From: an uncultured Shimia sp.
GTDB lineage: Bacteria; Pseudomonadota; Alphaproteobacteria; Rhodobacterales; Rhodobacteraceae
Direction of reading: 5' to 3'
DNA: 64,000 nucleotides
Assembly: GCF_947498095.1 (NCBI RefSeq)
Contig: NZ_CANMJE010000005.1
Coordinates: forward strand, 182,101-246,100
Shown piece by piece: positions 17,880 through 27,386 of the stretch (its first letter is position 1; the number at the start of each line of letters is the position of its first letter). A model generated the notes under the pieces. The model made no database searches and was not told where the DNA came from. It worked only from the letters and a program-made list of their open reading frames with translations. A program made the position numbers and the translations under genes.

Positions 17880-18821
17880 GTGAAGACACAGACCCTCACC
17901 CCTGATCGCGCGGGTTTTGACTGCGCTGCCGCCCTCTTGGGCGAGGGGCAGCTGGTCGCCTTTCCAACCGAGACAGTCTATGGCCTTGGCGGCGATGCCC
18001 GCGATGATATGGCCGTGGCGCGGATATTTGAAGCCAAGGGTCGTCCGCGGTTCAACCCGCTGATCGTGCATGTGCCTTCGGTCGACGTCGCCAAGCAATA
18101 CGTGACGTGGAACGATGATGCCGATCGTCTGGCGAGTGCCTTTTGGCCTGGACCAATGACGCTGGTCCTGCCTCTGAAACCCAACAGCGGCCTCTCAACT
18201 TTGGTCACTGCGGACCTGCCAACACTGGCCATCCGAGTACCTGAACATACCGTGGCCAAAAAGCTACTGGAAACCTTTGGTGGTCCCGTCGCCGCGCCCT
18301 CTGCCAACCCATCCGGCAAGATCAGCCCGACTTCGGCTGCCCATGTTACGGCGGGTCTGTCAGGTCGGATCGCCGCTATTCTGGATGGCGGTCCCTGCGG
18401 CGTTGGACTGGAATCCACCATCCTTGGGCTGTCCGACACGCCGACGCTGCTGCGCCCCGGCGGTTTGCCGTCGGAAGCGATCGAGGCCGCATTGGGCGCG
18501 CCTCTGGCGCGGCATCACACGGGCGATCCGTTAACAGCCCCCGGGCAGATGACTTCGCACTACGCGCCCGGCGCGCCGATGCGCCTGAACGCAACCGACC
18601 TGCACGAAAACGAGATGCTCTTGGGCTTTGGATCGGTTGACGCGACACTGAATCTGTCACCCGCCGGCGATCTGATCGAGGCCGCCGCCAATCTCTTTGG
18701 TTACTTGCACAAGATGGATGCATTGGAACCTGAAACGATTGCCGTGTCACCAATTCCAGATCATGGACTTGGACGCGCGATCAACGACCGTTTGCGTCGC
18801 GCTGCAGCGCCACGGCCCTAA
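17880..18821 (+). CDS. L-threonylcarbamoyladenylate synthase (Sua5/TsaC)
   Basis: A 313-residue Sua5-type protein for the first step of t6A37 tRNA modification. The YrdC domain (residues 1-200) has GQLVAFPTETVYGLGGDA, KGRPRFNPLIVHV and VAAPSANPSGKISPT; the extra C-terminal region after SHYAPGAPM is the Sua5 domain, hence longer than E. coli TsaC. The start is GTG at 17880, with GGAAGG upstream. It converges on yqgE. Confidence 0.93.
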   Translation: MKTQTLTPDRAGFDCAAALLGEGQLVAFPTETVYGLGGDARDDMAVARIFEAKGRPRFNPLIVHVPSVDVAKQYVTWNDDADRLASAFWPGPMTLVLPLKPNSGLSTLVTADLPTLAIRVPEHTVAKKLLETFGGPVAAPSANPSGKISPTSAAHVTAGLSGRIAAILDGGPCGVGLESTILGLSDTPTLLRPGGLPSEAIEAALGAPLARHHTGDPLTAPGQMTSHYAPGAPMRLNATDLHENEMLLGFGSVDATLNLSPAGDLIEAAANLFGYLHKMDALEPETIAVSPIPDHGLGRAINDRLRRAAAPRP

Positions 18822-18826
18822 CCTGT

Positions 18827-19405
18827 TCAGGCGTGCCCAGCAGTTGCCGACAGGGTGATCGGGTCAATGCCAAGGCTTTTTAGTGCTTCCGGCCAGACAT
18901 TGGCCGGATCTTCATGAAACACCAGTGCCTGCGTCGGTTCAGCGATCAGCCAACCATTGTCGGCAATCTCAGCCTCAAGCTGCCCCGGTCCCCAGCCCGA
19001 ATAGCCCAAGGCCACCAACGCGCCCGACGGACCTCTGCCCTCGGCTATTTCTTCCAGCACGTCTTGGGTTGCCGTCATGGCAAAGCGACCATCAATATCC
19101 AGCGTCGACAGTTCTGAACGGTAGTCTGGTGTGTGCAGGACAAAGCCACGCCCCGTTTCGACCGGGCCACCAAAAAACACATCACGCGTCCCGCTTTCAC
19201 CTTTGGCCTCGATCTCAAGCTGCTCAAACAGTTCCGCCAACGCCATGCCTTCGACGGACTTGTTGACGATTAAGCCCATCGCGCCGTCTTCGGAATACGC
19301 ACACAAAAGCACCACAGAATGCGCAAACCGCGGATCACCCATGCCCGGCATGGCAATCAGGATTTTGCCAGTCAGATCCATTTCTGCATTAGTTGAGTCG
19401 GTCAA
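18827..19405 (-). CDS. YqgE/AlgH family protein
   Basis: A 192-residue protein with the UPF0301 core MDLTGKILIAMPGMGD (residues 9-24), GAMGLIVNKS and FFGGPVETGRGFVLH. Function is unsettled. The open frame runs much further upstream, but the best start is TTG at 19405: AAGGAGAG lies seven bases ahead of it and it gives the normal family length. The ATGs at 19381 and 19489 lack ribosome-binding sites. It is divergent from the DsbD-N-like gene. Confidence 0.88.
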   Translation of the reverse strand: MTDSTNAEMDLTGKILIAMPGMGDPRFAHSVVLLCAYSEDGAMGLIVNKSVEGMALAELFEQLEIEAKGESGTRDVFFGGPVETGRGFVLHTPDYRSELSTLDIDGRFAMTATQDVLEEIAEGRGPSGALVALGYSGWGPGQLEAEIADNGWLIAEPTQALVFHEDPANVWPEALKSLGIDPITLSATAGHA

Positions 19406-19561
19406 CTCAGGCTCTCCTTTTTCGTCATCCCAAGATGCGCCCCGCCCACGGACTGCGCAAGCCCCGAGCAACGCTTTGACAGGGGTCATGTTACAACAAA
19501 CACACGATTTCTCGCCCAGTTGTGAGTTGGCATCCGCCGCATCATCCCGCACATAGAAGAC

Positions 19562-20368
19562 ATGTGGAAATACCTTGCCCTTTCGTTCGTCCTGTTGGCG
19601 GGCCTTGTCGGCCCCGGCCAAGCGCAATCCTTTGACCGGGTGGTGCAGGCTGAAATCCTGCCTGGATGGCAGCAATCTGATGGCACGCACATGGCCGCGA
19701 TCCGGATCACGCTGAACCCCGGCTGGAAGACCTATTGGCGCAGCCCCGGTGATGCGGGCATTCCGCCACGCATCGATTGGAGCGGCTCGGGCAACATCCG
19801 CAGCGCCAACCTGACTTGGCCTACACCCGACGTGTTTTCACAAAATGGCATGCGGTCAATCGGCTATGAACAGGAACTGATCCTGCCGGTTCAGATCGAC
19901 CCCAAAAAGCCGGGCAAAACCATCCGCCTCAAGGCCCTTTTGGATATCGGTGTTTGCCGGGATATCTGCGTGCCTCAGCGATTGAAACTGACCGGCAAAA
20001 TTCCGGCTTCGGGTGGTGAACGGGATCCGCGCATTGCCGCCGCCATCGCGTCGCGCCCGCTTTCGGCGTCTGAGGCGGGTCTGAGCAGGGCGACCTGCCG
20101 GATTTCTCCGATTGAAGACGGGTTGCGGGTTGAAGCGCGCCTGCACTTGCCCAGCGCGGGCGGCGCCGAAATTGCCGTGATGGAAATGGACAATCCAAAC
20201 GTCTGGGTCAGCGAAACCAAAACCCGCCGCGACGGTGGCGTTCTGATCGCCCAAAGCGACATGATGCATGTCGACGGGGCCAGCTTTATGGTCGACCGCT
20301 CAACCTTGCGCTTTACAGTTTTAGGCAAACGCCACGCGGTCGATATTCTGGGTTGCGGCGCAGGCTGA
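19562..20368 (+). CDS. DsbD/ScsB N-terminal domain-like periplasmic protein
   Basis: A 268-residue secreted protein. A signal peptide (LALSFVLLAGLVGPGQAQS) precedes an immunoglobulin-like domain with GWKTYWRSPGDAGIPPRIDW and the cysteine pair GVCRDICVPQ, the pattern of the DsbD/ScsB alpha domain that receives electrons from a membrane reductase. There is no membrane or thioredoxin domain, so it is a stand-alone version and its redox partner must be encoded elsewhere. It converges on the RND permease gene. Confidence 0.8.
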   Translation: MWKYLALSFVLLAGLVGPGQAQSFDRVVQAEILPGWQQSDGTHMAAIRITLNPGWKTYWRSPGDAGIPPRIDWSGSGNIRSANLTWPTPDVFSQNGMRSIGYEQELILPVQIDPKKPGKTIRLKALLDIGVCRDICVPQRLKLTGKIPASGGERDPRIAAAIASRPLSASEAGLSRATCRISPIEDGLRVEARLHLPSAGGAEIAVMEMDNPNVWVSETKTRRDGGVLIAQSDMMHVDGASFMVDRSTLRFTVLGKRHAVDILGCGAG

Positions 20369-20372
20369 TCGT

Positions 20373-23300
20373 TCAGGTCTGCTCTGCGCGGCGTCGCGCC
20401 ATCGTCAGGCGTATCCCGGCCGCGCTGAATATCACGATCGTCAGCGCCCAAGCGCCAAAGAAAAAGACAATCAGCACGATTATCAGGTTCGGCGCACCGG
20501 ACAACATCGGTAGAACCTGCGCCAAGGGCGGAAACACGCCGCCAGTTATGACCGCATAGCCCATCGTCGCCACAAACCACGCGGCCATCAACACCCCCGA
20601 AATCCCCATAAGCGGCCGCATTTTGACATTGCGCATGGCACGTCGCAACGCCTGGAACTGACGCATCACGTCTTCCTGCACAGCGATTAGTGCCGGTACC
20701 ACCAACAGCACCAGCACCAGACCAAAGCCCAGCCCATAGACCAGCGTGATCACGGTGGGCTTCAGGAACTGCGCCTGCTGCGAGCGCTCAAACAACAAGG
20801 GCGCCAGCCCCAGCACGGTCGTCGCCGACGTCAACATGACCGGGCGCAACCGGTCCGCTGCCCCATCAATGATCGACGGTACTAGCCCGCGCGTTTCAGC
20901 GTGTTCATCCACAGTACTGACCAGCACGATACTGTCGTTGATGATAATGCCGGTCAGCCCTAACAAGCCCACCACCGTGAACATCGACAAAGGCACTTCG
21001 TGGAAGTGATGACCATAGATCGTCCCTACCAATCCGAATGGAATGATCGCCATGACCACCAGCGGACGCACCCAGCTGGCAAAGACCCAGGCCAGCACGA
21101 TATAAATCCCGGTCAGGCACATGATCAGCCCCAACAACGCATCATTCAAAAAGGTGTTTTCCTGTTCTGCCAGACCGGCCATGCGCCAATCGACCTGTTG
21201 GGTCGAGGCGATCAGCGGCAGGATATCATCCTCCAGCAATTTCTGGATTTCTTCGGCGCGCGCCGGATCGTCCTCGGAAATGTCGCCCGTGACACTTACG
21301 GTGCGAACGCCGTTTTCTCGCCGTACCGTCGAAAACCCGGTGCGGCGCTCGACGGTTACCAGATCAGCCAGCGGCACGTATTTGCCCTGAGGAGAGCGCA
21401 TCAAACTGCCTTCAAGGAAATTCGCCGTTAACTCGTGGCTTGGCACCTGCACTCTTATTTCGGCCGAGCGTGGCCCGTCCGGATAGGTCGCGGCCTCAAG
21501 GCCGTTCAGGCGATGGCGCAACATGCGCCCCAGCCCGTCGATCTCAAAGCCCAGCGCACGGCCCTGTGGCGTCAACTCCAGGATCAGCTCTTCTTTGTCA
21601 TAGGCCAGGTTGTCCTCGACGGCGGACACTTCCGGGAACACTGCCACGGCGGTTTTAAGCGCCTCGGCCGCCTGTTTCAGGTCCTCGGAACTGGCGCCAA
21701 AGAACTGGACGTCCAGCGCATCCCCGCCCGGACCCGACCGCCAACCACGAAAGCTCACTGTGTCGACAAGCGGATGCTTCTGCACCCTTTCCTGCAACTC
21801 GGCGACAAAGGCAAAACTGGAATAGGGGCGTAGATCCGCGTCGATCAATTCAATCGCTATCCCCCCCTTGAGGTCCGCGTCCAGAGCATCCGCACTAGAC
21901 AGGCCCCGCCCAGAGTTGCCGCCAATCTCAGCCATGACATAATCCAGCGGATTGCGGCCATAGCGCTCTTCATACTCAGCACCCAAGTCTTCGGTCGCAC
22001 GCTGCAACTCGCGCATCATCGCCAACGTATCGTCGCGGTTGGCCGAGGGCAGCATAAAGAAGTTCCCGGTCACCGACCCACGCTCGGGCGCGTTGAAGAA
22101 CCGCCACTTAACGTCGCCGCCGACGAACAGCGCCAGCTGGCTGGCCAGCACCACGGTCGCCAGACCCAGAACCGGATAGCGCGCCCAGACAATCAGCCCC
22201 ATCATCGGGCGGAACACGCGATTGCGGAACACTCGGAAACCTCGATTGACCACGCGGCTTGGCAAGTCATACCAATGTTCTTTGGCCGAGTGTTTCAACG
22301 CATGTGCCATATGGTTGGGCAGGATCAGGAAGCATTCCACCAGCGAGGCCAGCAACACGGCGATCACCGTGAACGGCACATCGGCAATCAAGTCGCCAAA
22401 GCGTCCCGAGATCACAGTCAATCCGAAGAACGCAATCACCGTGGTCAGCGTCGCTGAAAACACCGGCATCGACATCCGGCCCGCGGCATTCTCGGCAGCA
22501 ACTACAGGTGACTCACCCAGATTTCGCGCCCTGTGGTCGGCATGTTCCCCCACCACAATGGCATCATCCACCACAATCCCCAGTGTGATGATCAGCGCAA
22601 AGAGCGAGATCATATTGATCGTCAGCCCCAGCCCATACATCAACGCAATCGTCGCCAACATCGCCACGGGAATGCCCGCGGCCACCCAAAGCGCCGTGCG
22701 CGCGTTGAGGAACAGGAACAAAAGGCTCACCACGAGTGCAAGCCCCACCAGACCGTTGTCCAGCAAAAGGCTCAAGCGGCTCGAGATCGCCTCGGCGCGG
22801 GTGCGGATCAACTCGACCGTCACCCCTCGGGGCAAAGTGGTCTGCATCTTGGCCGCGACCTCTTCGACAGTTGCCTGGATGCCAATGGCATCGCCCTTGT
22901 CGCTGCGATCCACGCGCACCGACATGGCCGGGTTTTCGCCGACGTAATAAGTGCGGTTGCGGGTGACACCTTCGACACGCACGTTGGCCACATCGCCGAT
23001 CAGAAGCTTTGATCCATCCGGGTTCGAACGCAGAACAATACCTTCGATCTGGTCGGGAGCGCGTTTTTCAACACCGGTTCGAACCCGCGCATTGGCGCCT
23101 TCGACATCGCCCGCCGGATCGGCATCCACCTCTTGCTGGATCGCGTTGGCAATCTCTTCGATGCTGACGTCATAACTCATCAGATCAACGGTCGAAACCT
23201 CCACCACAGTCTGTGGTGCGGCCAGCCCGCGGATCGTTGTGCGGGTGACGCCTTCGGCAAAAAGCCGTGTGACAAATTCATCCGTATAGCGCGCCAGTTG

Positions 23301-23768
23301 GGCCGGATCGACCGGCCCGGTGACCACCACATCTGTCACCCGATCTCGCCACGCATTGCGGCGAACCTTGGGGTCTTCGGCATCTGCCGGTAGGGTCGTG
23401 ACCGCATCGACAGCCGCCTGTACGTCATCCGCGGCACGCCCCATATCCCAACCTGGTTCAAACTCCAGCGCGATATTGGCACTGCCTTCAGTGGACCGTG
23501 AATTGGTGCTTTCCACACCTTCGACACCCAGCATGGCAGGCTCGAGCACTTGCACGATCGCAGCATCTATGTCGGCGGCTCCGGCCCCCTCCCATATCAC
23601 GCTCACTCGGACGCTATCTAGGATCACATCAGGGAAAAACTGCGCCCGCATCCGAGGTACCGCAACAAGACCCGCAACAATCAGCACCACTAGCAACAGG
23701 TTCGCTGCTGTGCCATGGCGGGTGAAGTATGACAGCAAGCCGCCAGCGGGTCCCGAGACGCGTCGCAT
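20373..23768 (-). CDS. RND-family efflux permease
   Basis: A 1131-residue inner-membrane proton antiporter of the AcrB/HAE1 family. The N-terminal helix is followed by AQFFPDVILDSVRVSV; helix 4 carries GIVVDDAIVVGEHADHRARNLGES with the paired aspartates of the proton relay, and helix 10-11 carries GIIINDSIVLVST. Two periplasmic pore/docking lobes and two groups of transmembrane helices are evident. It begins six bases after the adaptor gene; no TolC-like gene is nearby. The substrate is unknown. Confidence 0.93.
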   Translation of the reverse strand: MRRVSGPAGGLLSYFTRHGTAANLLLVVLIVAGLVAVPRMRAQFFPDVILDSVRVSVIWEGAGAADIDAAIVQVLEPAMLGVEGVESTNSRSTEGSANIALEFEPGWDMGRAADDVQAAVDAVTTLPADAEDPKVRRNAWRDRVTDVVVTGPVDPAQLARYTDEFVTRLFAEGVTRTTIRGLAAPQTVVEVSTVDLMSYDVSIEEIANAIQQEVDADPAGDVEGANARVRTGVEKRAPDQIEGIVLRSNPDGSKLLIGDVANVRVEGVTRNRTYYVGENPAMSVRVDRSDKGDAIGIQATVEEVAAKMQTTLPRGVTVELIRTRAEAISSRLSLLLDNGLVGLALVVSLLFLFLNARTALWVAAGIPVAMLATIALMYGLGLTINMISLFALIITLGIVVDDAIVVGEHADHRARNLGESPVVAAENAAGRMSMPVFSATLTTVIAFFGLTVISGRFGDLIADVPFTVIAVLLASLVECFLILPNHMAHALKHSAKEHWYDLPSRVVNRGFRVFRNRVFRPMMGLIVWARYPVLGLATVVLASQLALFVGGDVKWRFFNAPERGSVTGNFFMLPSANRDDTLAMMRELQRATEDLGAEYEERYGRNPLDYVMAEIGGNSGRGLSSADALDADLKGGIAIELIDADLRPYSSFAFVAELQERVQKHPLVDTVSFRGWRSGPGGDALDVQFFGASSEDLKQAAEALKTAVAVFPEVSAVEDNLAYDKEELILELTPQGRALGFEIDGLGRMLRHRLNGLEAATYPDGPRSAEIRVQVPSHELTANFLEGSLMRSPQGKYVPLADLVTVERRTGFSTVRRENGVRTVSVTGDISEDDPARAEEIQKLLEDDILPLIASTQQVDWRMAGLAEQENTFLNDALLGLIMCLTGIYIVLAWVFASWVRPLVVMAIIPFGLVGTIYGHHFHEVPLSMFTVVGLLGLTGIIINDSIVLVSTVDEHAETRGLVPSIIDGAADRLRPVMLTSATTVLGLAPLLFERSQQAQFLKPTVITLVYGLGFGLVLVLLVVPALIAVQEDVMRQFQALRRAMRNVKMRPLMGISGVLMAAWFVATMGYAVITGGVFPPLAQVLPMLSGAPNLIIVLIVFFFGAWALTIVIFSAAGIRLTMARRRAEQT

Positions 23769-23774
23769 GGCCGC

Positions 23775-25232
23775 TTACCCCCCCATCCGGCTTTGGATAC
23801 GCTCCAACAGGCGCGCAGGGATCTCGGGTTGTGCCAGCAACTCAAGCACTCTGGCTTTGCGGTCGTCGGGCATGCCCTCATTGGCTTCGATGGCGGCAAT
23901 CAGGCGGGCGCGGGTCGTTTCATCCAAGGCCACCATATCAGGCTCGTCATTGACCTGAGTTTGGCCGCTTGCCAGCGGCTTAACCTGAATGCCTGGCCCC
24001 AGAAGTGGCGTCAGTCGCGTCACGATTTTCTGGCCCGCAATCTCTTCACCGGACAAAAGAATTTCATCGCCTTGACGCCGCAACAAGGTCACCGAAATGG
24101 CCTCAAGGCGATTGTTTTCATCCACGACCATCACACGGCCTTGGGCATCCATCGCCGTTGCAGGCAGCTTAACGACGTTCTCCATCATGGCCTCACGGAC
24201 ACGCACGGTGACGAAATCGCCGGGCTTCAATCCACGTGGCGCGTCCAGCCGCGCAAACAGACGTCGCCCGGTTTCACCCTCACCTACAATAGCGCTCTCG
24301 CGGGAAATCACACCCGTCGCAACCAAATTCTCGCCGAAGACGTTCAAGGTTGCGGTCACTTCAGAGGCGGGCAACTGCCCGCTTTCCCCGACAAGCCGCA
24401 CATATTGCGCGGTCGAAACCCGAAAGGCGACTTCAAGCGCTTCGGCATCAATCAGTGTGGCCAGTTTCTCGTTGACCGACACCAAGCGGCCTTTGACGAC
24501 GGCGACTTCGGACAAGGTGCCCGAAAACCCGGCGACAAGCGTTGTCTGATCCAGCGCCCGTTCGGCCTCTGCCTTGGCCACACGCGCCCTCTCGAGCCGG
24601 GTCACGGCCTGATCCACACGCGCTTCGGCCTGTGCCTCGGATTGACGCCGGGTGACCACGGCCTGATTGGCTGATGACACCGCAATCTCGGCGGTTTCTA
24701 CGGCGGCCGAGGTTGTGACCTCGCGGGCCAACAGGTCAAGCTGGCGGTCTAGAGCTTTTTGTCGCAAACCCCATTGCGCCTCGGCTGCGGCCAATTCGTC
24801 CCGCGCCAGTTCCAGAACCCGCGCGGCATCGCGCTGTTCGGCTTCGGCATCCAGCAAGTCATTTTGCGCCCGCGTCAGTGCAAATTCGGCGGGCACCGGG
24901 TCAATCTGCACCAGAGTGTCGCCTTGGGTAACCATGCCGCCTTCTTCAAAACGCGGCGACAGGGATGTGATTGTACCTGCGGTCTTGGCCCGAACTTCCA
25001 GGCTGCGCCGACTGCGGACTTCTCCGAAGGCGACCAATTCGGGCGCAACCCGTGCCGGTTCGGCCGTCAGAACGTTCACCGCAAACACCCGTTCACTGCC
25101 CTGCGGCGGGCGCGAGTCGCGGGCCATGCGTTCAGACACGGCACCAAACATCAGACTGCCGGCCACAGCCACAAAGGCCAGTGTCATGGCAAGCAGGAGC
25201 AATCCTGTCAGGCTTTGTCTGAGAAATCTCAT
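23775..25232 (-). CDS. RND efflux periplasmic adaptor (HlyD/MFP family)
   Basis: About 485 residues. An N-terminal membrane anchor (LTGLLLLAMTLAFVAVAGSLM) is followed by a lipoyl-like half (VRAKTAGTITSLSPRFEEGGMVTQGDTLVQID), a long helical hairpin (roughly residues 120-220) and a beta-barrel domain. It links the RND pump to an outer-membrane channel. The ATG at 25232 has CTGGAGAG upstream; a TTG at 25259 is possible. Cotranscribed with the permease. Confidence 0.9.
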   Translation of the reverse strand: MRFLRQSLTGLLLLAMTLAFVAVAGSLMFGAVSERMARDSRPPQGSERVFAVNVLTAEPARVAPELVAFGEVRSRRSLEVRAKTAGTITSLSPRFEEGGMVTQGDTLVQIDPVPAEFALTRAQNDLLDAEAEQRDAARVLELARDELAAAEAQWGLRQKALDRQLDLLAREVTTSAAVETAEIAVSSANQAVVTRRQSEAQAEARVDQAVTRLERARVAKAEAERALDQTTLVAGFSGTLSEVAVVKGRLVSVNEKLATLIDAEALEVAFRVSTAQYVRLVGESGQLPASEVTATLNVFGENLVATGVISRESAIVGEGETGRRLFARLDAPRGLKPGDFVTVRVREAMMENVVKLPATAMDAQGRVMVVDENNRLEAISVTLLRRQGDEILLSGEEIAGQKIVTRLTPLLGPGIQVKPLASGQTQVNDEPDMVALDETTRARLIAAIEANEGMPDDRKARVLELLAQPEIPARLLERIQSRMGG

Positions 25233-25337
25233 CGGGCCGTGCTCTCCAGGTGACGTCAATCCGCCTTACATAATTGGCGCAAACGCCTGAAAAGCCAAGC
25301 GCTCACACCAACTCGTGACATTCTACGCATGGCCGCG

Positions 25338-25880
25338 TCATTTCCGTCGCAAATGTTCGTCAAGCCGCGGAAAGATTTCGACAAAGTTGCAAGGCAGATG
25401 GCGGTAATCCAGCTGATATTGCAAAATCTCATCCCAGGCATCCTTGCAGGCTCCGGTCGAACCCGGCAGTGCAAAGAGATAAGTACCATTGGCAACGCCG
25501 CCTGTCGCACGGCTTTGGACGGCGGATGTGCCAATCTTGTTCATCGACACCATGGTAAAGACGGTGGCAAAAGCCTCGATCTCTTTTTCATAGACATCAC
25601 GATGCGCCTCGACAGTCACATCGCGGCCGGTCAGCCCCGTGCCGCCGGTTGAGATAATTACGTCGATCTCATTATTCGCGCACCACTCGCGCAACTGCTC
25701 TGAAATTTGCTCACGCTCATCGCGGATGATCTTGCGATCCGCCAGAATATGCCCGGCACCTTCGATCCGACCAACCAGCGTGTTGCCAGATTTGTCCTGA
25801 TCCAGCCCCCGCGTGTCGCTGACGGTCAGTACGGCGATACGAACAGGAATGAAGTCTTTTCTCTCATCAAAACGTGGCAT
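25338..25880 (-). CDS. moaB: molybdenum cofactor biosynthesis protein MoaB
   Basis: A 180-residue MoaB/MogA-fold protein: IAVLTVSDTRGLDQDKSGNTL, the loop IISTGGTGLTGRDVT and FALPGSTGACKDAWDEIL. It adenylylates molybdopterin ahead of MoeA, in the same pathway as the genes at 9236-12600 and 42761-43459. Nine bases separate it from the upstream secreted-protein gene. Confidence 0.93.
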   Translation of the reverse strand: MPRFDERKDFIPVRIAVLTVSDTRGLDQDKSGNTLVGRIEGAGHILADRKIIRDEREQISEQLREWCANNEIDVIISTGGTGLTGRDVTVEAHRDVYEKEIEAFATVFTMVSMNKIGTSAVQSRATGGVANGTYLFALPGSTGACKDAWDEILQYQLDYRHLPCNFVEIFPRLDEHLRRK

Positions 25881-25889
25881 TTCAGGTCC

Positions 25890-26432
25890 TTAGGGGCAGG
25901 GTTGGGTCACAGGCAGGCGAGGCTTGGCGAGGGCTTTTTCGAACAAAGCATCGGCGCCTTCACCCACCAAAACGTCCGCATAATCAATCATCGCAGAATG
26001 TGGAACACATTCAGCAGGCTCGCTCTGGTAAGTTTCGACCAAGGCCTCAAATCGCGCCTCAACCTCTGCACGTTCCGCTACCGGAGAGGCGTTTTGTGCA
26101 TAAAAAGCCATCAGGGTCTCGAGGTTCCTTGGGTTGGGCGCCGGGACCAGGTCAGGGCAGGACCGCGCAAAGGCCAGCACTTCGGCATAAAAATCAGCAA
26201 GACAACCCACAGGACCACCCGGTGCAAAATCAACCCCTGCATACAGCCGGGTCGCACCGTCGATCGTCTCATAGATGGTGACACCATCCGACAGTTCCAG
26301 AACACGCGCGCCGCCCGCATCAGTCACGAGTTGATCGGCATGGGTTTCGAACAAAGCTGCGTAGTCATTCAGACCCAGCGGGTCGGCCTGCGCCGCGCCC
26401 CCAAATAAGACAAGGGCTGACAGCCACCGCAT
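25890..26432 (-). CDS. hypothetical secreted protein
   Basis: About 180 residues with a short signal peptide (MRWLSALVLFGGAAQA). The mature part contains three to four cysteines (VGCLADFY, ARSCPD, AECVPH, TQPCP) that could form disulfides, consistent with the periplasm. No family recognised. The start ATG shares its A with the TGA of the upstream glycosylase gene (TGATG), indicating cotranscription with it and with moaB. Confidence 0.65.
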   Translation of the reverse strand: MRWLSALVLFGGAAQADPLGLNDYAALFETHADQLVTDAGGARVLELSDGVTIYETIDGATRLYAGVDFAPGGPVGCLADFYAEVLAFARSCPDLVPAPNPRNLETLMAFYAQNASPVAERAEVEARFEALVETYQSEPAECVPHSAMIDYADVLVGEGADALFEKALAKPRLPVTQPCP

Positions 26433-27214
26433 CACGAAAGCTCTCGCAACTTAGCCTTGAGCGACAACAAGTCGGCCCAGGCCTCGCGCTTTGCATGGGA
26501 TTGGCGCAACAGATAGGCCGGGTGGAACATCGGCAGAACAGGTTTGCCCAATGCCTCGACCCAATTGCCGCGCAGGCGTGTAATGCCCCGGCGATCCAAG
26601 ACAGCCTGACAGGCAATATTGCCCATCAGCACGATCACATCAGGGGCAACGATCTCGACATGGCGTTTGAGGAACGGCAACAGCATCTGGATCTCAATGG
26701 CTTCCGGATCACGGTTTTGCGGCGGACGCCACGGCAGGACGTTGGTGATATAGACCGACTGCGATGACATATCATGCGCGCGGCCCATCTCGATCGCGCC
26801 CAGCATCTTGTCCAGAAGCTGCCCGGCACGACCCACAAAAGGCTTGCCCTCGCGATCCTCATCCCGGCCCGGCGCTTCGCCGATAATCATCACCCGCGCA
26901 GCCGGGTTGCCATCGGAAAACACAAGGTTGCGGGCACCGCGTTTCAGATCACAATGCTCAAACGCTGCCATCGCCGCATGCAAAGCCTCAAGATCGCCGG
27001 CCTTGGCCGCCATCTGTTTGGCCACCTGCACCGGATCAACCGCAGTGGCCACCGGAGCGAGTGCCGCAACCTCCGACGTAACTTTGGGTTTTTCAGCCTT
27101 AATCGGCGCCTCATAACGGTCCAACGGTGCATCCAGAATGGCCTCGGTTGCACCAAGTTCCACCTGCCATTCCAGCAGAGCACGCGCCGTATGATAGTCG
27201 AGAGCCGATTCCAT
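26432..27214 (-). CDS. family 4-like uracil-DNA glycosylase
   Basis: A 260-residue uracil-DNA glycosylase with motif 1 GEAPGRDEDREGKPFVGRAGQLL (residues 112-134) and motif 2 HPAYLLRQ (231-238). It has an N-terminal extension of about 75 residues. Only two cysteines occur in the whole protein (Cys88 and Cys202), so the four-cysteine [4Fe-4S] site of classical family 4 enzymes cannot form. DNA repair role is inferred from the motifs. Confidence 0.85.
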   Translation of the reverse strand: MESALDYHTARALLEWQVELGATEAILDAPLDRYEAPIKAEKPKVTSEVAALAPVATAVDPVQVAKQMAAKAGDLEALHAAMAAFEHCDLKRGARNLVFSDGNPAARVMIIGEAPGRDEDREGKPFVGRAGQLLDKMLGAIEMGRAHDMSSQSVYITNVLPWRPPQNRDPEAIEIQMLLPFLKRHVEIVAPDVIVLMGNIACQAVLDRRGITRLRGNWVEALGKPVLPMFHPAYLLRQSHAKREAWADLLSLKAKLRELS

Positions 27215-27286
27215 GCCGCCACACTATCCGCTTGACGTGAGGGGGGGAAGAGAGGGGCCCGCCCTTCTTGGCCGCAGGCGGTCAAT

Positions 27287-27316
27287 TCACCCCGGGATAT
27301 TTTTGGCCAAAAGAAG
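27287..27316 (+). repeat. 30-bp intergenic repeat, copy upstream of pyrB
   Basis: Begins TCACCCCGGGATAT and ends with the palindrome TTTTGGCCAAAA followed by GAAG. It matches the element at 44207-44236 at 28 of 30 positions. It lies 70 bases before pyrB in the direction of that gene. Confidence 0.7.
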
Positions 27317-27386
27317 CAAGCGGTATTCTTGCCCCTTGGACGACAGCTTTCTATAAGCAGGTGACAATCTGCACAGGAGCGAGTCT

